DNA of 64,000 nucleotides from positions 248,001 to 312,000 of the forward strand of contig NZ_JANUEQ010000006.1 in NCBI RefSeq assembly GCF_024807845.1. The letters run 5' to 3'. Source of the stretch: Klebsiella sp. BIGb0407. Its GTDB lineage: Bacteria; Pseudomonadota; Gammaproteobacteria; Enterobacterales; Enterobacteriaceae. Positions 26,801-37,634 of the stretch are shown piece after piece. Below the pieces are notes generated by a model. It saw only the letters and a list, made by a program, of their open reading frames with translations, made no database searches and was not told the DNA's origin. The position numbers were made by a program, and so were the translations under genes. Position 1 is the stretch's first letter, and each line of letters opens with the position of its first letter.

Positions 26801-29455
26801 ATGCATCAGCTACTCCCCCATTTATGCAAAGGCCGCGATCCTCTTGCTTTTACCCTATCGCTGACTTTAGCGCTGGCAACGCCAGCCTTCAGCCAGGTTG
26901 CTTCACCGACGGCTGAGATATTAAATAACAGCAAAAAATTCGCTATTCCCTCGCAATCGCTACAAAGTGCTCTGCTACGCTTTGGCGAGCAGTCCGGCGT
27001 GCAGGTTTCATTTGAAGATCGTACGGTAGAGGAGATGACGTCGCAGCCACTGAACGGTTCGATGCCGGTGGCCGGTGCACTACGTCAGCTGATTGGCAAC
27101 AATCCTGTCACTACGGAAGTGGGTGATAATGGCCAGGTTATCCTCCGTGCGCGCCCAACCAGTGCATCTGTGAAAGATGAAACTATGGTGGTGGTTGCCC
27201 CTTTAAAATACCGTCCCGATGACTGGGTCTATGAGCAACCTCGCTCTGTCAGCGTGATCAATCGTAAGCAGTTGGATGACAGACCTGCACGGCATGCGGC
27301 GGATATCCTTGAACAGACGGCTGGCGTTTACTCCAGCGTCAGCCAGCAGGATCCCGCTTTGTCGGTGAATATTCGCGGTATTCAGGACTATGGCCGTGTC
27401 AATATGAACATCGATGGAATGAGAATGAACTTCCAGAAAAGCGGTCACGGGCAACGTAATGGCACGATGTACATCGATCCGGAACTGCTAAGTGGGGTGA
27501 CCATCGATAAAGGCACAACCGGTGGTATGGGTAGCGCGGGTACACTTGGCGGTATAGCCACATTTAATACACTGAATGCCAGTGATTTTATCCATGAAGG
27601 CAAAGAACTGGGCGGCAAGTTACACGCAAGTACTGGCGACAATGGTACCCGCTTTATCGGTAGCGGCGTGCTGGCGTTTGGCAATGAGACAGGGGATATA
27701 CTGCTGGCTGCCAGCGAGCGCGATCTGGACGATTACTGGCCGGGAAACCAAGGTGAGATCGGCAATATTCGTATCAACAACGATACCGGCAATTACGATC
27801 GCTATGCCCACGCGTTAAAGAATAATAAGATCACCGACAGTCGTTATAAGATGTTGTCGCATATGGCGAAGGTTGGCTGGAATCTGTTTGATGACCAGCG
27901 CTTGCAGCTGAGCTATTTACAAACTCAGGTGAATTCGCCGACGGCCAGTACGCTGACAGCAATTGGCGACGGGAATGACCGGATCTTAGGCTGGAAACAG
28001 ACTGGTTACGAGAAGGTGATGGCGCGTAGCGCCGTGGTGGATTATAACTTTACGCCGCACGATAGTCAGTTGATTGATCTGCACACCAAATTCTACTACG
28101 TAGATACCGATTCGCAGGGGGATTCCTGGGGCAGCGAAACCTCTGACGATTACTGGACAAAAACCCGCCTTCGTACCTATGGTGCGCAGTTACAAAACAC
28201 GTCGCATTTCTCTCTTGCTCCGGCACACCTGATGAAAGCAAATTACGGTGTTGAATATTACTATGATAAATCCACCAGTCGCTCAACATCTGAGGATATG
28301 GAAGGCGTGACCCCCAGCGGGAATCGTTCTATTTTTAGCCTGTTCTCTACGTTAACTTATGAATATAACGACTGGTTAACAGTCGAAGGTGGGCTACGCT
28401 ACGATCGCTATCGCCTGCGTGGTATTACCGGAATGAACTATCCGGAAGCCACTTATACTATTGATAACCCCTGTACCGAACGCCGTCTGAGCGGCTGTAT
28501 TATTTCCAACTCTTATCATGAATGGTCGGTGGATCGTGAGCACTCGCGCGTCTCGCCAACCATGGCGCTGGCGATAAGGCCAGGCGTGGAGTGGCTTGAG
28601 ATGTATACCACCTGGGGACGTTCATGGCGCCCGCCTGCGATCACGGAAACCCTCACCAGCGGCAGCGCACACGGCAGTTCTACACAGTTCCCTAACCCGT
28701 TCCTGAAGGCAGAGCGCTCCCGTGCCTGGGAAGTAGGCGTGAATCTGTTGAAATCCGGTCTGCTACAGGAAGAGGATCGCCTGGCGTTTAAAGCGGCTTA
28801 CTTCGATACTCAAGTGTCAAATTATATCAGTATGGCAATTAACCGTGAGAAGCCCGGCATCACACAACCGGGGCTGGGTAATGCTGCCTATGTGAATAAC
28901 CTCAACAATACCCGTTTCCGTGGAATTGAGTATCAACTCAATTACGATATGGGCTTTATTTATACCGATTTTACTTATACACGTATGATCGGCAAAAACG
29001 AATTCTGTTCACGGAAAGCCTGGCTGGGTGGCAAGCAACAAGGGGCGGGGAGCGCCAATAATTGGTACTGGGAAGCAAATGATGAGGCAAACAATGCTGT
29101 GATCTGCGACGGAGGCAGCCAGTTCAGTTCATCGTCGCTTCTGCCCGGCGATCGTGGCTCGTTTACCTTAGGCGGACGTGCGTTCGAGCGTAAACTGGAT
29201 GCAGGCGTTACGGTACGTTTTGCTCCTGGATATCAGGATCACAGCATTCCAAGCAACTCCCCCTATCTGGCGGACTGGCCGCGCTATACCCTGTTTGATC
29301 TCTACGCCAGCTATCGCCTGACGGATAATCTGATGTTACGCGGGTCCGTAGAAAATGCCACTAACAGGGCCTATGTGGTCAGCTATGGTGAAACCTTAGG
29401 CAATACTTTAGGCCGCGGACGCACCGTACAGGGCGGCATCGAATACCGCTTTTAA
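26801..29455 (+). CDS. hasR: TonB-dependent heme/hemophore receptor HasR
   Basis: An 884-aa outer-membrane receptor that takes up heme, free or from a hemophore. Signal peptide about 1-31. The N-terminal STN signalling domain (about 45-115) contacts the anti-sigma factor. The plug (about 140-270) has SVNIRGIQDYGRVNMNIDGMR. A 22-strand barrel ends in a typical aromatic GGIEYRF. The heme-receptor motifs SWRPPAITE (about 606-614) and NPFLKAERS (about 630) correspond to the FRAP/NPNL region. Long stretches match Serratia HasR, such as QRNGTMYIDPELLS and GNIRINNDTG. No hasA, hasD or hasE follows; the next gene is hpt. Confidence 0.92.
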   Translation: MHQLLPHLCKGRDPLAFTLSLTLALATPAFSQVASPTAEILNNSKKFAIPSQSLQSALLRFGEQSGVQVSFEDRTVEEMTSQPLNGSMPVAGALRQLIGNNPVTTEVGDNGQVILRARPTSASVKDETMVVVAPLKYRPDDWVYEQPRSVSVINRKQLDDRPARHAADILEQTAGVYSSVSQQDPALSVNIRGIQDYGRVNMNIDGMRMNFQKSGHGQRNGTMYIDPELLSGVTIDKGTTGGMGSAGTLGGIATFNTLNASDFIHEGKELGGKLHASTGDNGTRFIGSGVLAFGNETGDILLAASERDLDDYWPGNQGEIGNIRINNDTGNYDRYAHALKNNKITDSRYKMLSHMAKVGWNLFDDQRLQLSYLQTQVNSPTASTLTAIGDGNDRILGWKQTGYEKVMARSAVVDYNFTPHDSQLIDLHTKFYYVDTDSQGDSWGSETSDDYWTKTRLRTYGAQLQNTSHFSLAPAHLMKANYGVEYYYDKSTSRSTSEDMEGVTPSGNRSIFSLFSTLTYEYNDWLTVEGGLRYDRYRLRGITGMNYPEATYTIDNPCTERRLSGCIISNSYHEWSVDREHSRVSPTMALAIRPGVEWLEMYTTWGRSWRPPAITETLTSGSAHGSSTQFPNPFLKAERSRAWEVGVNLLKSGLLQEEDRLAFKAAYFDTQVSNYISMAINREKPGITQPGLGNAAYVNNLNNTRFRGIEYQLNYDMGFIYTDFTYTRMIGKNEFCSRKAWLGGKQQGAGSANNWYWEANDEANNAVICDGGSQFSSSSLLPGDRGSFTLGGRAFERKLDAGVTVRFAPGYQDHSIPSNSPYLADWPRYTLFDLYASYRLTDNLMLRGSVENATNRAYVVSYGETLGNTLGRGRTVQGGIEYRF

Positions 29456-29802
29456 CTCCTATGACGCGGCGCTGTTCGGGCATGATTTGCACGGCAGTTA
29501 GTCAGGATATAATGCTAACTTATTGATCGTATTTAGTATGATTCAGTTTTACTGGGCATAAAATACTCTCGATAGGTTGGCATTATTACGCGGTGCGGAT
29601 AAAACATTCACTATGGGAATTCTCGTAGTGCTGCCAGAAATCCTCCCAATATTGTATACTCCTTCAATTCCTCTGTGTTCATGCTTGCGTATCATTTCGG
29701 CTTTGTGCAGTTATCCGTATATCAATCGGTGTATCAATTTCTACTGAAATGAACAACTTGAATGCAAGATTAATATATAAAAATTAGTGAGATATATAGT
29801 TA
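29456..29802. other. Intergenic region between hasR and hpt
   Basis: 347 bp with no credible open frame in either direction and no hemophore remnant that I can recognise. It should hold the end of the hasR transcript and the hpt promoter; a TATACT-like -10 element occurs near 29655. The hpt start is preceded by an A+T-rich leader. Confidence 0.6.
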
Positions 29803-30339
29803 ATGAAACATACCGTTGAAGTCATGATCCCGGAAGCGGAACTTAAAGCCCGTATTGCGGAACTGGGTCGTCAGATAACCGAACATTATCGCGATAGTGG
29901 CAGTGATATGGTGCTGGTGGGATTACTGCGTGGGTCATTTATGTTTATGGCTGACTTATGCCGTGAAGTCCAGGTTTCTCACGAAGTCGATTTTATGACT
30001 GCTTCTAGCTATGGTAGCGGCATGTCTACCACGCGTGATGTGAAAATCCTGAAAGATCTTGATGAAGATATTCGTGGCAAGGACGTGCTGATTGTCGAAG
30101 ATATTATCGACTCTGGTAACACACTGAGTAAAGTGCGCGAGATCCTCAGTCTGCGTGGGCCTAAATCACTGGCTATCTGTACGCTGCTGGATAAACCTAC
30201 CCGTCGTGAAGTCCAGGTTCCGGTTGAGTACGTTGGTTTCTCTATTCCCGATGAGTTTGTCGTCGGCTATGGCATTGACTACGCCCAGCGCTATCGCCAC
30301 CTGCCTTATGTTGGCAAAGTTGTGATGCTGGACGAGTAA
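29803..30339 (+). CDS. hpt: Hypoxanthine phosphoribosyltransferase
   Basis: Salvages hypoxanthine (and guanine weakly) to IMP/GMP using PRPP; cytoplasmic. The 178-aa length is identical to E. coli. The PRPP-binding signature [17 protein letters not shown] lies at about 95-111, the flexible loop in [15 protein letters not shown], and the base-recognition region in [20 protein letters not shown]. It is convergent with can, as in E. coli; gcd, which precedes hpt in E. coli, is absent. Confidence 0.97.
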   Translation: MKHTVEVMIPEAELKARIAELGRQITEHYRDSGSDMVLVGLLRGSFMFMADLCREVQVSHEVDFMTASSYGSGMSTTRDVKILKDLDEDIRGKDVLIVEDIIDSGNTLSKVREILSLRGPKSLAICTLLDKPTRREVQVPVEYVGFSIPDEFVVGYGIDYAQRYRHLPYVGKVVMLDE

Positions 30340-30351
30340 AAACTCTCAGTA

Positions 30352-30373
30352 ACAGGGCCTGAACAGGCCCTGT
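30352..30373. terminator. Hairpin after hpt
   Basis: A 9-bp perfect stem ACAGGGCCT (30352-30360) with AGGCCCTGT (30365-30373) and a GAAC loop, placed 12 bp after the hpt stop. No T run follows, so termination may be partial. Confidence 0.6.
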
Positions 30374-30446
30374 CATCGCATTCTGATACTCCACAGCAAC
30401 TCAAAACCTCTTTAAAGGCCGTTATCGCTAACTACATCGGTTAAGT

Positions 30447-31127
30447 TTATTGAGAAGATGCTAACTCGCGATGACCGCGATTGGTTTGCTTAAGATTCGC
30501 GATGCCGCAGCGGTAACCCTGTTCCAGTGAGGCTCGGCTGGTTGACGTGACTTCTAAATCCCGTAAGCGTCCATCATGGATACCATAAACCCAGCCGTGA
30601 ACAGTCACTTTCTGGCCGCGTTTCCAGGCGGATTGCATGATGGTTGAGTGGCCAATATTGTAGACTTGCTCCATAACATTGAGCTCACACAGAGCATCCA
30701 TTCGTTCTTCTGGCGGTAATTGACCCAGCAGCGAACTATGCTTAAACCATAAATCGCGAATATGCAGTAACCAGTTATCGATAAGACCGAGTTCAGGGTT
30801 ATCCACCGCGGCCTGAACACCGCCACAGCCGTAGTGGCCACAGATAATGATATGTTCAACTTCAAGTACATCCACAGCGTACTGAACCACAGACAAACAG
30901 TTCAGATCGGTATGTACAACCAGGTTGGCTACATTACGATGGACAAAAAGTTCACCAGGTTCAAGCCCCGTGAGACGTTCCGCAGGTACACGACTGTCGG
31001 AACAGCCAATCCACAAAAAACGGGGTTTTTGGGTTTGTGCGAGTCGCTCAAAAAACCCTGGATCTTCATTAATGATTAAAGAAGACCATTGTTCATTGTT
31101 ACGGATTATCGTATCGATATCGGTCAT
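30447..31127 (-). CDS. can: Beta-class carbonic anhydrase
   Basis: Interconverts CO2 and bicarbonate to feed carboxylation reactions; cytoplasmic zinc enzyme, 226 aa. Zinc ligands lie in [10 protein letters not shown] (Cys and the Asp/Arg dyad) and GHYGCGGV (His and Cys). Nearly identical to E. coli Can (YadF). The start at 31127 ([11 protein letters not shown]) matches E. coli. A longer frame begins at 31196, but its extra 23 residues are not part of the family. The ribosome-binding site is poor at this start, so translation initiation is the least certain point. Divergent from yadG. Confidence 0.95.
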   Translation of the reverse strand: MTDIDTIIRNNEQWSSLIINEDPGFFERLAQTQKPRFLWIGCSDSRVPAERLTGLEPGELFVHRNVANLVVHTDLNCLSVVQYAVDVLEVEHIIICGHYGCGGVQAAVDNPELGLIDNWLLHIRDLWFKHSSLLGQLPPEERMDALCELNVMEQVYNIGHSTIMQSAWKRGQKVTVHGWVYGIHDGRLRDLEVTSTSRASLEQGYRCGIANLKQTNRGHRELASSQ

Positions 31128-31292
31128 AAAAGGTGAACTGCCTGTAACTGAATGATTGCGTTCAGCTAATATAGGGCAACTTAAATTATTATACACGTCA
31201 TACTTAAAGCTACGGGTACCTTGGTTTGACTGGATATCTCCCGGTAGCTCAAATTATTTTGTATACAGTATCGAAAAGGTAAGTGAATACCC

Positions 31293-32210
31293 ATGACAAT
31301 TGCATTGGAACTGGAACAGTTAACCAAAACCTATCCTGGTGGTGTCCGCGCTTTACGCGGCATTGATTTACGCGTGGAGGCAGGAGATTTTTATGCCTTA
31401 CTGGGCCCCAACGGTGCCGGTAAATCAACGACGATCGGAATTATCAGTTCACTGGTTAATAAAACCTCCGGGAATGTACGCGTTTTTGGCTATGACCTGC
31501 AAAAAGATGTGGTCAATGCCAAGCGTCAGCTTGGACTGGTTCCCCAGGAATTCAACTTTAACCCGTTTGAGACGGTACAGCAGATAGTGGTCCATCAGGC
31601 TGGCTATTATGGTGTAGAACGTCCTGAAGCGATTAAACGCAGTGAAAAGTATTTAAAACAGCTCGACTTGTGGGAAAAACGCAATGAACGTGCGCGGATG
31701 TTATCAGGCGGCATGAAGCGCCGTTTAATGATAGCCCGTGCCTTAATGCATGAGCCGAAGTTGTTGATCCTCGATGAACCAACCGCAGGCGTCGACATTG
31801 AGCTACGACGTTCGATGTGGGGATTTCTGAAAGATCTCAACGATAAAGGCACGACCATTATTCTCACCACACACTATCTTGAAGAAGCGGAAATGCTCTG
31901 CCGTAATATCGGCATCATTCAGCATGGTGAGCTGGTAGAAAATACCTCGATGAAGTCTTTGCTGGCAAAATTAGAGTCCGAGACCTTTATCCTCGATTTA
32001 GCACCGAAAAGCCCGCTGCCGGTACTGGAGGGCTATCGCTATCGTTTAGTCGATACCTCAACGCTGGAAGTCGAAGTGTTGCGTGAGCAGGGCATTAATA
32101 GCGTGTTCAGTCAGCTCAGCGCACAAGGGGTACAGGTGCTGAGTATGCGTAACAGGGCTAACCGTCTTGAAGAATTGTTTGTAACGTTGGTGAATGGAGC
32201 TCAGGCATGA
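31293..32210 (+). CDS. yadG: ABC transporter ATP-binding protein YadG
   Basis: A 305-aa ATPase of a two-gene ABC-2 type exporter. Walker A is GPNGAGKST (about 38-46), the Q-loop is in VPQEFNFNPFE, the signature LSGGMKRRL, Walker B LLILDEPTAGVD, and the switch histidine is in LTTHYLEEAE. It closely matches E. coli YadG; the substrate is unknown. The last bases overlap yadH by ATGA, so the pair is translationally coupled. Confidence 0.94.
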   Translation: MTIALELEQLTKTYPGGVRALRGIDLRVEAGDFYALLGPNGAGKSTTIGIISSLVNKTSGNVRVFGYDLQKDVVNAKRQLGLVPQEFNFNPFETVQQIVVHQAGYYGVERPEAIKRSEKYLKQLDLWEKRNERARMLSGGMKRRLMIARALMHEPKLLILDEPTAGVDIELRRSMWGFLKDLNDKGTTIILTTHYLEEAEMLCRNIGIIQHGELVENTSMKSLLAKLESETFILDLAPKSPLPVLEGYRYRLVDTSTLEVEVLREQGINSVFSQLSAQGVQVLSMRNRANRLEELFVTLVNGAQA

Positions 32211-32977
32211 TGCATTTATATTGGGTCGCCCTGAAAAGTATCTGGGTTAAAGAAGTCCATCGTTTTGCCCGAATCTGGATACAAACCCTGGTACCGCCAG
32301 TGATTACCATGTCATTGTATTTTGTCATCTTCGGTAATCTCATTGGTTCACGTATTGGCGAGATGCATGGCTTCAGTTATATGCAGTTTATCGTTCCTGG
32401 CCTTATTATGATGTCGGTAATAACTAACGCCTACGCTAATGTGGCGTCATCGTTTTACAGTGCCAAGTTCCAGCATAATATTGAAGAACTGCTGGTGGCC
32501 CCGGTTCCGACCCATATTATTATTGCCGGTTATGTTGGCGGTGGCGTTGCGCGCGGTCTGTGTGTTGGCATCCTGGTCACCATAGTGTCGTTATTTTTCG
32601 TTCCCTTCCAGGTACACTCCTGGCTGTTTATCGCCCTGACCCTGGTATTAACCGCAGTACTGTTTTCCCTGGCGGGATTATTGAATGCGGTATTTGCGAA
32701 ATCTTTCGATGATATCAGCCTGATCCCAACCTTTGTTTTAACCCCGCTGACCTATCTGGGCGGAGTGTTCTATTCCCTGACCCTGTTACCGCCTTTCTGG
32801 CAGGCTATGTCGCAGCTGAACCCTATCGTTTATATGATTAGTGGTTTCCGTTTTGGCTTCCTGGGGATAGCGGACGTGTCTCTGATAACCACTGTCGGAG
32901 TACTCGTCAGCTTTATTGTTGGTTTTTATTTGCTGTGCTGGTATTTGATTGAACGTGGTACCGGATTGCGTTCCTGA
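32207..32977 (+). CDS. yadH: ABC-2 type transporter permease YadH
   Basis: A 256-aa inner-membrane permease with six predicted helices and the ABC-2 signature near LTPLTYLGGVFYSLTLLPPFWQAMSQLNPIVYMI. Length and start (MMHLYWVALKSIW) match E. coli YadH. Partner of the YadG ATPase; the exported substrate is not known. Confidence 0.94.
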   Translation: MMHLYWVALKSIWVKEVHRFARIWIQTLVPPVITMSLYFVIFGNLIGSRIGEMHGFSYMQFIVPGLIMMSVITNAYANVASSFYSAKFQHNIEELLVAPVPTHIIIAGYVGGGVARGLCVGILVTIVSLFFVPFQVHSWLFIALTLVLTAVLFSLAGLLNAVFAKSFDDISLIPTFVLTPLTYLGGVFYSLTLLPPFWQAMSQLNPIVYMISGFRFGFLGIADVSLITTVGVLVSFIVGFYLLCWYLIERGTGLRS

Positions 32978-33048
32978 TATCTTTGTTTTGTCCTCCTGGT
33001 GACAGGAGGACAGGAGTTCTTGCTGCTTACTAACCATGGATGATGCCT

Positions 33049-33483
33049 ATGCTAGGCTGGATTATTGCCGGACATGAGTCCTATGCCCGGGACATGCTGG
33101 ATGCACTTGAAAAACGCCTGGGGCCGCAGCCTCAGTGCTGTGCAGTCAACTTTGAAAAAGGGCTGAGTACTAATATGCTGGCGCGAATGATGTGCGATGC
33201 ACTTCATGCCTGTGATTCTGGTGATGGGGTGATTTTTCTCACTGATATTACCGGTGAAGCACCTTATCGTGCCGCAGCATTACTCAGTAATAAACATGAT
33301 TTCTGTGAAGTGATTTCCGGCGCCAGCTTATCGTTACTCTGCACGATGAGTGAAAATCGCACTTTGTTGTCCAGCCAGACTTTTCGGGAATATATAGTAA
33401 CGGCAGGGGGAGAGTCAGTGACCAGTCTCTGGCATCAGCAACAAAAGAACCCGCCTTTTGTTCTGCTCGAACGAGAATATTAG
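33049..33483 (+). CDS. yadI: PTS EIIA-like protein YadI (mannose family)
   Basis: A 144-aa protein of the EIIA-Man fold. It has the phosphorylatable histidine near residue 9 (WIIAGHESYARDML) and the family core GVIFLTDITGEAPYRAAALLS. It resembles E. coli YadI. No EIIB/C/D partners lie nearby, so a regulatory rather than transport role is possible. The start at 33049 fits the E. coli N-terminus and has GGATG upstream; in-frame ATGs at 33040 and 33043 lack a ribosome-binding site. Confidence 0.88.
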   Translation: MLGWIIAGHESYARDMLDALEKRLGPQPQCCAVNFEKGLSTNMLARMMCDALHACDSGDGVIFLTDITGEAPYRAAALLSNKHDFCEVISGASLSLLCTMSENRTLLSSQTFREYIVTAGGESVTSLWHQQQKNPPFVLLEREY

Positions 33484-33493
33484 TCAGCAAGTA

Positions 33494-33516
33494 CCCCGCC
33501 TGAAAAACAGACGGGG
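33494..33516. terminator. Hairpin between convergent yadI and panD
   Basis: CCCCG and CGGGG arms, extended inward by CTG/CAG after one mismatch, around an AAAAA loop. It lies between the two stop codons and could serve both genes. Confidence 0.55.
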
Positions 33517-33522
33517 AGGGCA

Positions 33523-33903
33523 TCAGGCAACCTGGACTGGCACCGCTTTAGCGAGACGTTTCATCTCATTAGCGCCGTCAAAATAGGCCACTTTAGGCTG
33601 CCAGGTACGGGCTTGTTCATCCGGCATGGTGACATAGCTGGCGATGATTAAAATATCGTCCACCGATGCACAGTGAGCTGCAGCGCCATTAACAGAAATG
33701 ATTTTTGAGCCACGTTCGCCAGCGATAGCGTAGGTAGAAAAACGTTTTCCGTTAGTCACGTTGTAGATATCAATGGCTTCGTATTCGAGAATTCCGGCCG
33801 CTTCTAAAAAGTCCTGATCTATTGCACAGGAGCCTTCGTAATGGAGATCGGCCACGGTCACTTTGACGCGGTGTAACTTGCCTTGCAGCATGGTGCGGAT
33901 CAT
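33523..33903 (-). CDS. panD: Aspartate 1-decarboxylase proenzyme
   Basis: Makes beta-alanine for pantothenate. The 126-aa pyruvoyl enzyme has a self-processing site Gly24-Ser25 in YEGSCAID. Tyr58 and Lys9 positions of the family are kept (QGKLHRV, STYAIAG). The start at 33903 ([12 protein letters not shown]) gives the standard length; the longer frame from 33948 adds 15 unrelated residues. It lies downstream of panB and panC after a 123-bp gap; E. coli yadD, usually between panD and panC, is absent. Confidence 0.97.
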   Translation of the reverse strand: MIRTMLQGKLHRVKVTVADLHYEGSCAIDQDFLEAAGILEYEAIDIYNVTNGKRFSTYAIAGERGSKIISVNGAAAHCASVDDILIIASYVTMPDEQARTWQPKVAYFDGANEMKRLAKAVPVQVA

Positions 33904-34026
33904 AACTAAACCTTTTTGGTTGATGACTTCCGGGCTATTAACGCCCATGTTCTGTCATCCTTTTCAACCGACTTTGTCAGCATCATCAATGAATGGACGC
34001 AGTATTACCCGTTTTTATAATGTTGT

Positions 34027-34881
34027 CTACGGGACGAGTTTAACCACTTGATTATCAATCAAGCGTGCTTTACCTAACCAGGCAGCCACTAAAATAACGG
34101 CTCTTTGGCTGCCCTCAGCCAGCGGCTGTAAGGTATCGGCATCACGAATATCCAGTGCATCAGGCCGGAAGCCTTTCTGTTCAAGAACCTGGTTAGCAAG
34201 CTGTGTCATCGACTCAAGGTCGCGTTGTCCGTCCAGCAGGCTCTGGGCCAGCGTAGTAATAACCTGATTGAGTGCCGGGGCTGATTTACGCTCATCTGCG
34301 CTCAAATAACCATTACGGGAACTGAGCGCCAGGCCATCTTTGGCTCTGACGGTCGGGACACCAATAATCTCAATGTCATAACCCATATCTGCGACCATTT
34401 TGCGGATCAACGCCAGTTGCTGATAATCCTTCTCGCCAAAACAGGCGATATCAGGTTGTACCAGGTTAAACAATTTACTGACAATCGTTGATACACCACG
34501 GAAATGGCCAGGGCGGCTCTCGCCTTCAAGAATGGTTGAGATACCCGGTACGTCAACCGTAGTCTGGGTATCCAGTCCCTGAGGATAGATATCCGCCGGC
34601 GCCGGGGTAAACACTAAATCAACTTTTTTACGGTTCAGTTTTTCACAGTCGTCTTGCAGGGTACGTGGATAACGGGCCAAATCATCCTGACGTTCAAACT
34701 GCATCGGATTGACGAAGATACTCACTATCACGATATCTGCACTGGCTTTAGCGCGTTCAACCAGCGTCAGATGACCTTCATGCAGGTTACCCATCGTCGG
34801 CACCAGAGCAACGCGCTTACCTTCCTGACGGAAACGACGGATCTGCTGGCGCAGCAGCGGTAATGTCTCAATAATTAACAT
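34027..34881 (-). CDS. panC: Pantothenate synthetase
   Basis: Joins pantoate and beta-alanine with ATP. 284 aa. The HIGH-like motif is in [15 protein letters not shown] and the KMSKS-like site in [11 protein letters not shown]. Pantoate-site residues lie in FVNPMQF and FGEKDYQQL. It starts 12 bp after panB and so is co-transcribed. Confidence 0.97.
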   Translation of the reverse strand: MLIIETLPLLRQQIRRFRQEGKRVALVPTMGNLHEGHLTLVERAKASADIVIVSIFVNPMQFERQDDLARYPRTLQDDCEKLNRKKVDLVFTPAPADIYPQGLDTQTTVDVPGISTILEGESRPGHFRGVSTIVSKLFNLVQPDIACFGEKDYQQLALIRKMVADMGYDIEIIGVPTVRAKDGLALSSRNGYLSADERKSAPALNQVITTLAQSLLDGQRDLESMTQLANQVLEQKGFRPDALDIRDADTLQPLAEGSQRAVILVAAWLGKARLIDNQVVKLVP

Positions 34882-34893
34882 AACCGTTCTCCT

Positions 34894-35688
34894 TTACTGA
34901 AAACTATGTTCATCGCCCGGATACTGACCGGATTCAACTTCGCTAATGTACTGGCGAACCGCTGCTCGTGCATCACCGGTTTGTGCAAGGAAGTTTTTGG
35001 CAAACTTAGGAATATGGCCGCCGGTAATACCGAAAGCGTCATGCATCACGAGGATCTGACCATCGGTTACGTTACCTGCTCCAATACCAATCACCGGGAT
35101 TATCAGGGCTTCGGTAATACGTTGCGCCAGCTTGACCGGGACACACTCTAATACCAGCAGTTGTGCTCCAGCGGCTTCAAGCGCCAGAGCCTCATCGAAA
35201 ATGGCTTGCGCGGCATCTGCATCTCGCCCCTGGATTTTATAGCCACCAAAAATATTAACCGATTGTGGCGTCAGACCAATATGCCCGCAGACAGGTACTG
35301 CGCGTTCGGTTAGCTGACGAACCGTATCAGCCAGCCAGCGCCCACCTTCGAGTTTCACCATGTTCGCGCCAGCTTGCATCAGCGTTGCTGCGTTAACAAA
35401 GGTTTGTTCGGGGGTGGCATAGGACATGAATGGCAGATCGGCGATAACCAGTCCGGCAGGCATACCCCGGCGTACTGCACGGGTATGATAGGCAATATCT
35501 TCAACGGTGACAGGCAGAGTGGAGTCATGACCCTGAATGGTCATACCCAGTGAATCACCAACCAGAACAACGCTAATACCTTCATCTGCAAATAATTTAG
35601 CGAAACTAAAATCGTAAGCCGTCAGCGTGGCGAATTTTTTCTTGTCTTGCTTTAACTGACGCAGTGTCGAGATTGTGGTGGCTTTCAT
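34894..35688 (-). CDS. panB: 3-methyl-2-oxobutanoate hydroxymethyltransferase
   Basis: First committed step of pantothenate synthesis, using 5,10-methylene-tetrahydrofolate and Mg2+. The 264-aa TIM barrel has the Mg-binding [18 protein letters not shown], the catalytic glutamate region KLEGGRW, and C-terminal [17 protein letters not shown]. First gene of panB-panC; AGGAG-like bases precede the ATG. Confidence 0.97.
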   Translation of the reverse strand: MKATTISTLRQLKQDKKKFATLTAYDFSFAKLFADEGISVVLVGDSLGMTIQGHDSTLPVTVEDIAYHTRAVRRGMPAGLVIADLPFMSYATPEQTFVNAATLMQAGANMVKLEGGRWLADTVRQLTERAVPVCGHIGLTPQSVNIFGGYKIQGRDADAAQAIFDEALALEAAGAQLLVLECVPVKLAQRITEALIIPVIGIGAGNVTDGQILVMHDAFGITGGHIPKFAKNFLAQTGDARAAVRQYISEVESGQYPGDEHSFQ

Positions 35689-35733
35689 GATCTTCTCCAG
35701 AGAAAAGAGCTGACAAATGGACCGATGTACCGA

Positions 35734-36213
35734 TCACCAGGCCGTAATTCCCTCAAGGGAAAGTGTTGCCAGTGTATCCCGCACAGTATGTCCATCAGGG
35801 AAACGACATTCAGGCGCAATCTCCAGCAATGGCAGCAGCATAAACGCCCGATTTTTCATGTCATAATGAGGTACTGTCAGGCGTGAGGTGGTGATGACTT
35901 CGTTGCCAAACAGCATAATATCGAGATCTAAAGTCCGTGGTCCCCAGCGTTCCTCTTTACGCACTCGACCCTGTTCCAGCTCAATACGTTGTGTCTGACT
36001 GAGTAGCGCATCGGCTGACAAAGTGGTTTCCAGAGCAACGGCGGCATTGAGATAGTCGGGCTGATTGGGAGGGCCTAAAGGTGGGGTACGGTAAAACGAA
36101 GAGATAGCCACAATGTGGCTATCTGCAATGGCAGCAATCGCTTCCAGTGCTGAAGAGACTTGTTCCAGCGGGGAAGCCTGATTACTGCCAAGAGCGATAT
36201 ACGCGAGGGTCAT
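35734..36213 (-). CDS. folK: 6-hydroxymethyl-7,8-dihydropterin pyrophosphokinase
   Basis: Activates the pterin for folate synthesis. The 159-aa length equals E. coli. It has the family signature [14 protein letters not shown] with the two Mg-binding aspartates, and [15 protein letters not shown] at the N-terminus. Its ATG overlaps the pcnB stop (ATGA), coupling the two genes. Confidence 0.96.
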   Translation of the reverse strand: MTLAYIALGSNQASPLEQVSSALEAIAAIADSHIVAISSFYRTPPLGPPNQPDYLNAAVALETTLSADALLSQTQRIELEQGRVRKEERWGPRTLDLDIMLFGNEVITTSRLTVPHYDMKNRAFMLLPLLEIAPECRFPDGHTVRDTLATLSLEGITAW

Positions 36214-37634
36214 GCCTGGCCGCGTGAGGTAGGCTTACGCGGGCGACGATGACGACGGCGAACCGCAGGTTCATCACCCAGATTAACCAGCATATCTTTT
36301 TGCAGCGTAGGAGTGGCGACCTGGAACTCTCCCCACCATTTGGTCAGGCGTAACAGTTCCTGGTTATTTTCCACTTCAGCACGCAAGGCCAGTAAATCAT
36401 AAGCCGCGCGGAACTTAGGATGCTCCATAAGCTTCCAGGCGCGTTTGCCCTGACGGCGTGACAGACGTAATTGCAGTCCCCAGATATCACGGACTAACGT
36501 CGTAATACGCTTAGGAATAGCCAGCGCACGACAGGCTTCATCCAGCACGTCATTCATTGCCATCGCGAAAGCGTCGTAATAGGCAAGCCCGCTTTCCTGG
36601 GTAATCTTCTGTGCCATTTCCAGCTGTGGATACCAGAGCATTGCCGCGAACAGAAATGCCGGGTTAACGCGCATATCATTCTGAATACGGTTATCGGTAT
36701 TTTTCAGCACCAGCTCAATCATATGTTCCATTGAGCTATCGTTTTGCTCAGTGAAATTACGCGTAATCATCGGGAACATTGGCTGGAACAGATGATACTG
36801 ACGCAGCAGCAAATAGGTTGGGTAACCGTAGCCTGCCTGCAGCAGTTTCAGCGATTCTTCGTACAGACGTGCGGGTGGCACATCATTGAGAAGCGTGGCC
36901 AGACGGGGGATAGGTTCAGCCGTCTCCGGGCTTATCGTCATATTCAACTTGGCAGCAAAACGCACCGCACGCAACATCCGGACCGGATCTTCACGATAGC
37001 GGGTTTCAGGCGTGCCAATCAGACGAATAATACCCTGGTTAAGGTCGGACAGGCCGCCGACATAATCGCGTACCGCGAAGTCAGCAACGCTGTAATACAG
37101 GCTGTTAATGGTAAAGTCACGGCGCTGTGCATCTTCTTCAATCGAACCGAAGATATTATCGCGCAGCAACATACCATTTTCGCCACGTTGAGATATCTGC
37201 CTGTCTTCAGAAGGCTGCTCTTCATGGTGGCCACGGAAAGTAGCGACTTCGATAATCTCTGGCCCAAACATAATATGAGCCAGACGAAAACGGCGACCGA
37301 CAAGGCGACAGTTACGGAACAGTTTACGTACCTGCTCGGGGGTCGCGTTAGTGGTCACATCGAAATCTTTCGGTTTTGTACCCAGCAGAAGATCGCGGAC
37401 ACCGCCACCCACCAGATAGGCCTCATATCCCGATTTATTCAAGCGATAGAGCACCTTGAGGGCGTTTTCACTGATATCTTTGCGAGAAATAGCGTGCTTG
37501 TCACGCGGAATAACCGTGATGTGCGGGAGAGACTCACTCTCCTCGGCCACGACATCAATGATATTACCATTGCTGATATTATCATTATCGCGGTTAAGCA
37601 CCTTGCGGCAAAAATTAGCGACTCGGGTAAAAAT
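36210..37634 (-). CDS. pcnB: Poly(A) polymerase I, initiated at AUU
   Basis: Adds poly(A) tails to RNA 3' ends, promoting decay and controlling ColE1-type plasmid copy number. 474 aa. The nucleotidyltransferase motif is [24 protein letters not shown]-binding parts are RRFRLAH and [11 protein letters not shown]; the C-terminal tail is basic ([13 protein letters not shown]). The E. coli gene is known to start with AUU. Here ATT at 37634 encodes the homologous first residue of [13 protein letters not shown], with GAGGTGG 5-6 nt upstream. The in-frame TTG at 37655 has no Shine-Dalgarno. A rare start codon would keep expression low. Confidence 0.93.
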   Translation of the reverse strand: MFTRVANFCRKVLNRDNDNISNGNIIDVVAEESESLPHITVIPRDKHAISRKDISENALKVLYRLNKSGYEAYLVGGGVRDLLLGTKPKDFDVTTNATPEQVRKLFRNCRLVGRRFRLAHIMFGPEIIEVATFRGHHEEQPSEDRQISQRGENGMLLRDNIFGSIEEDAQRRDFTINSLYYSVADFAVRDYVGGLSDLNQGIIRLIGTPETRYREDPVRMLRAVRFAAKLNMTISPETAEPIPRLATLLNDVPPARLYEESLKLLQAGYGYPTYLLLRQYHLFQPMFPMITRNFTEQNDSSMEHMIELVLKNTDNRIQNDMRVNPAFLFAAMLWYPQLEMAQKITQESGLAYYDAFAMAMNDVLDEACRALAIPKRITTLVRDIWGLQLRLSRRQGKRAWKLMEHPKFRAAYDLLALRAEVENNQELLRLTKWWGEFQVATPTLQKDMLVNLGDEPAVRRRHRRPRKPTSRGQA

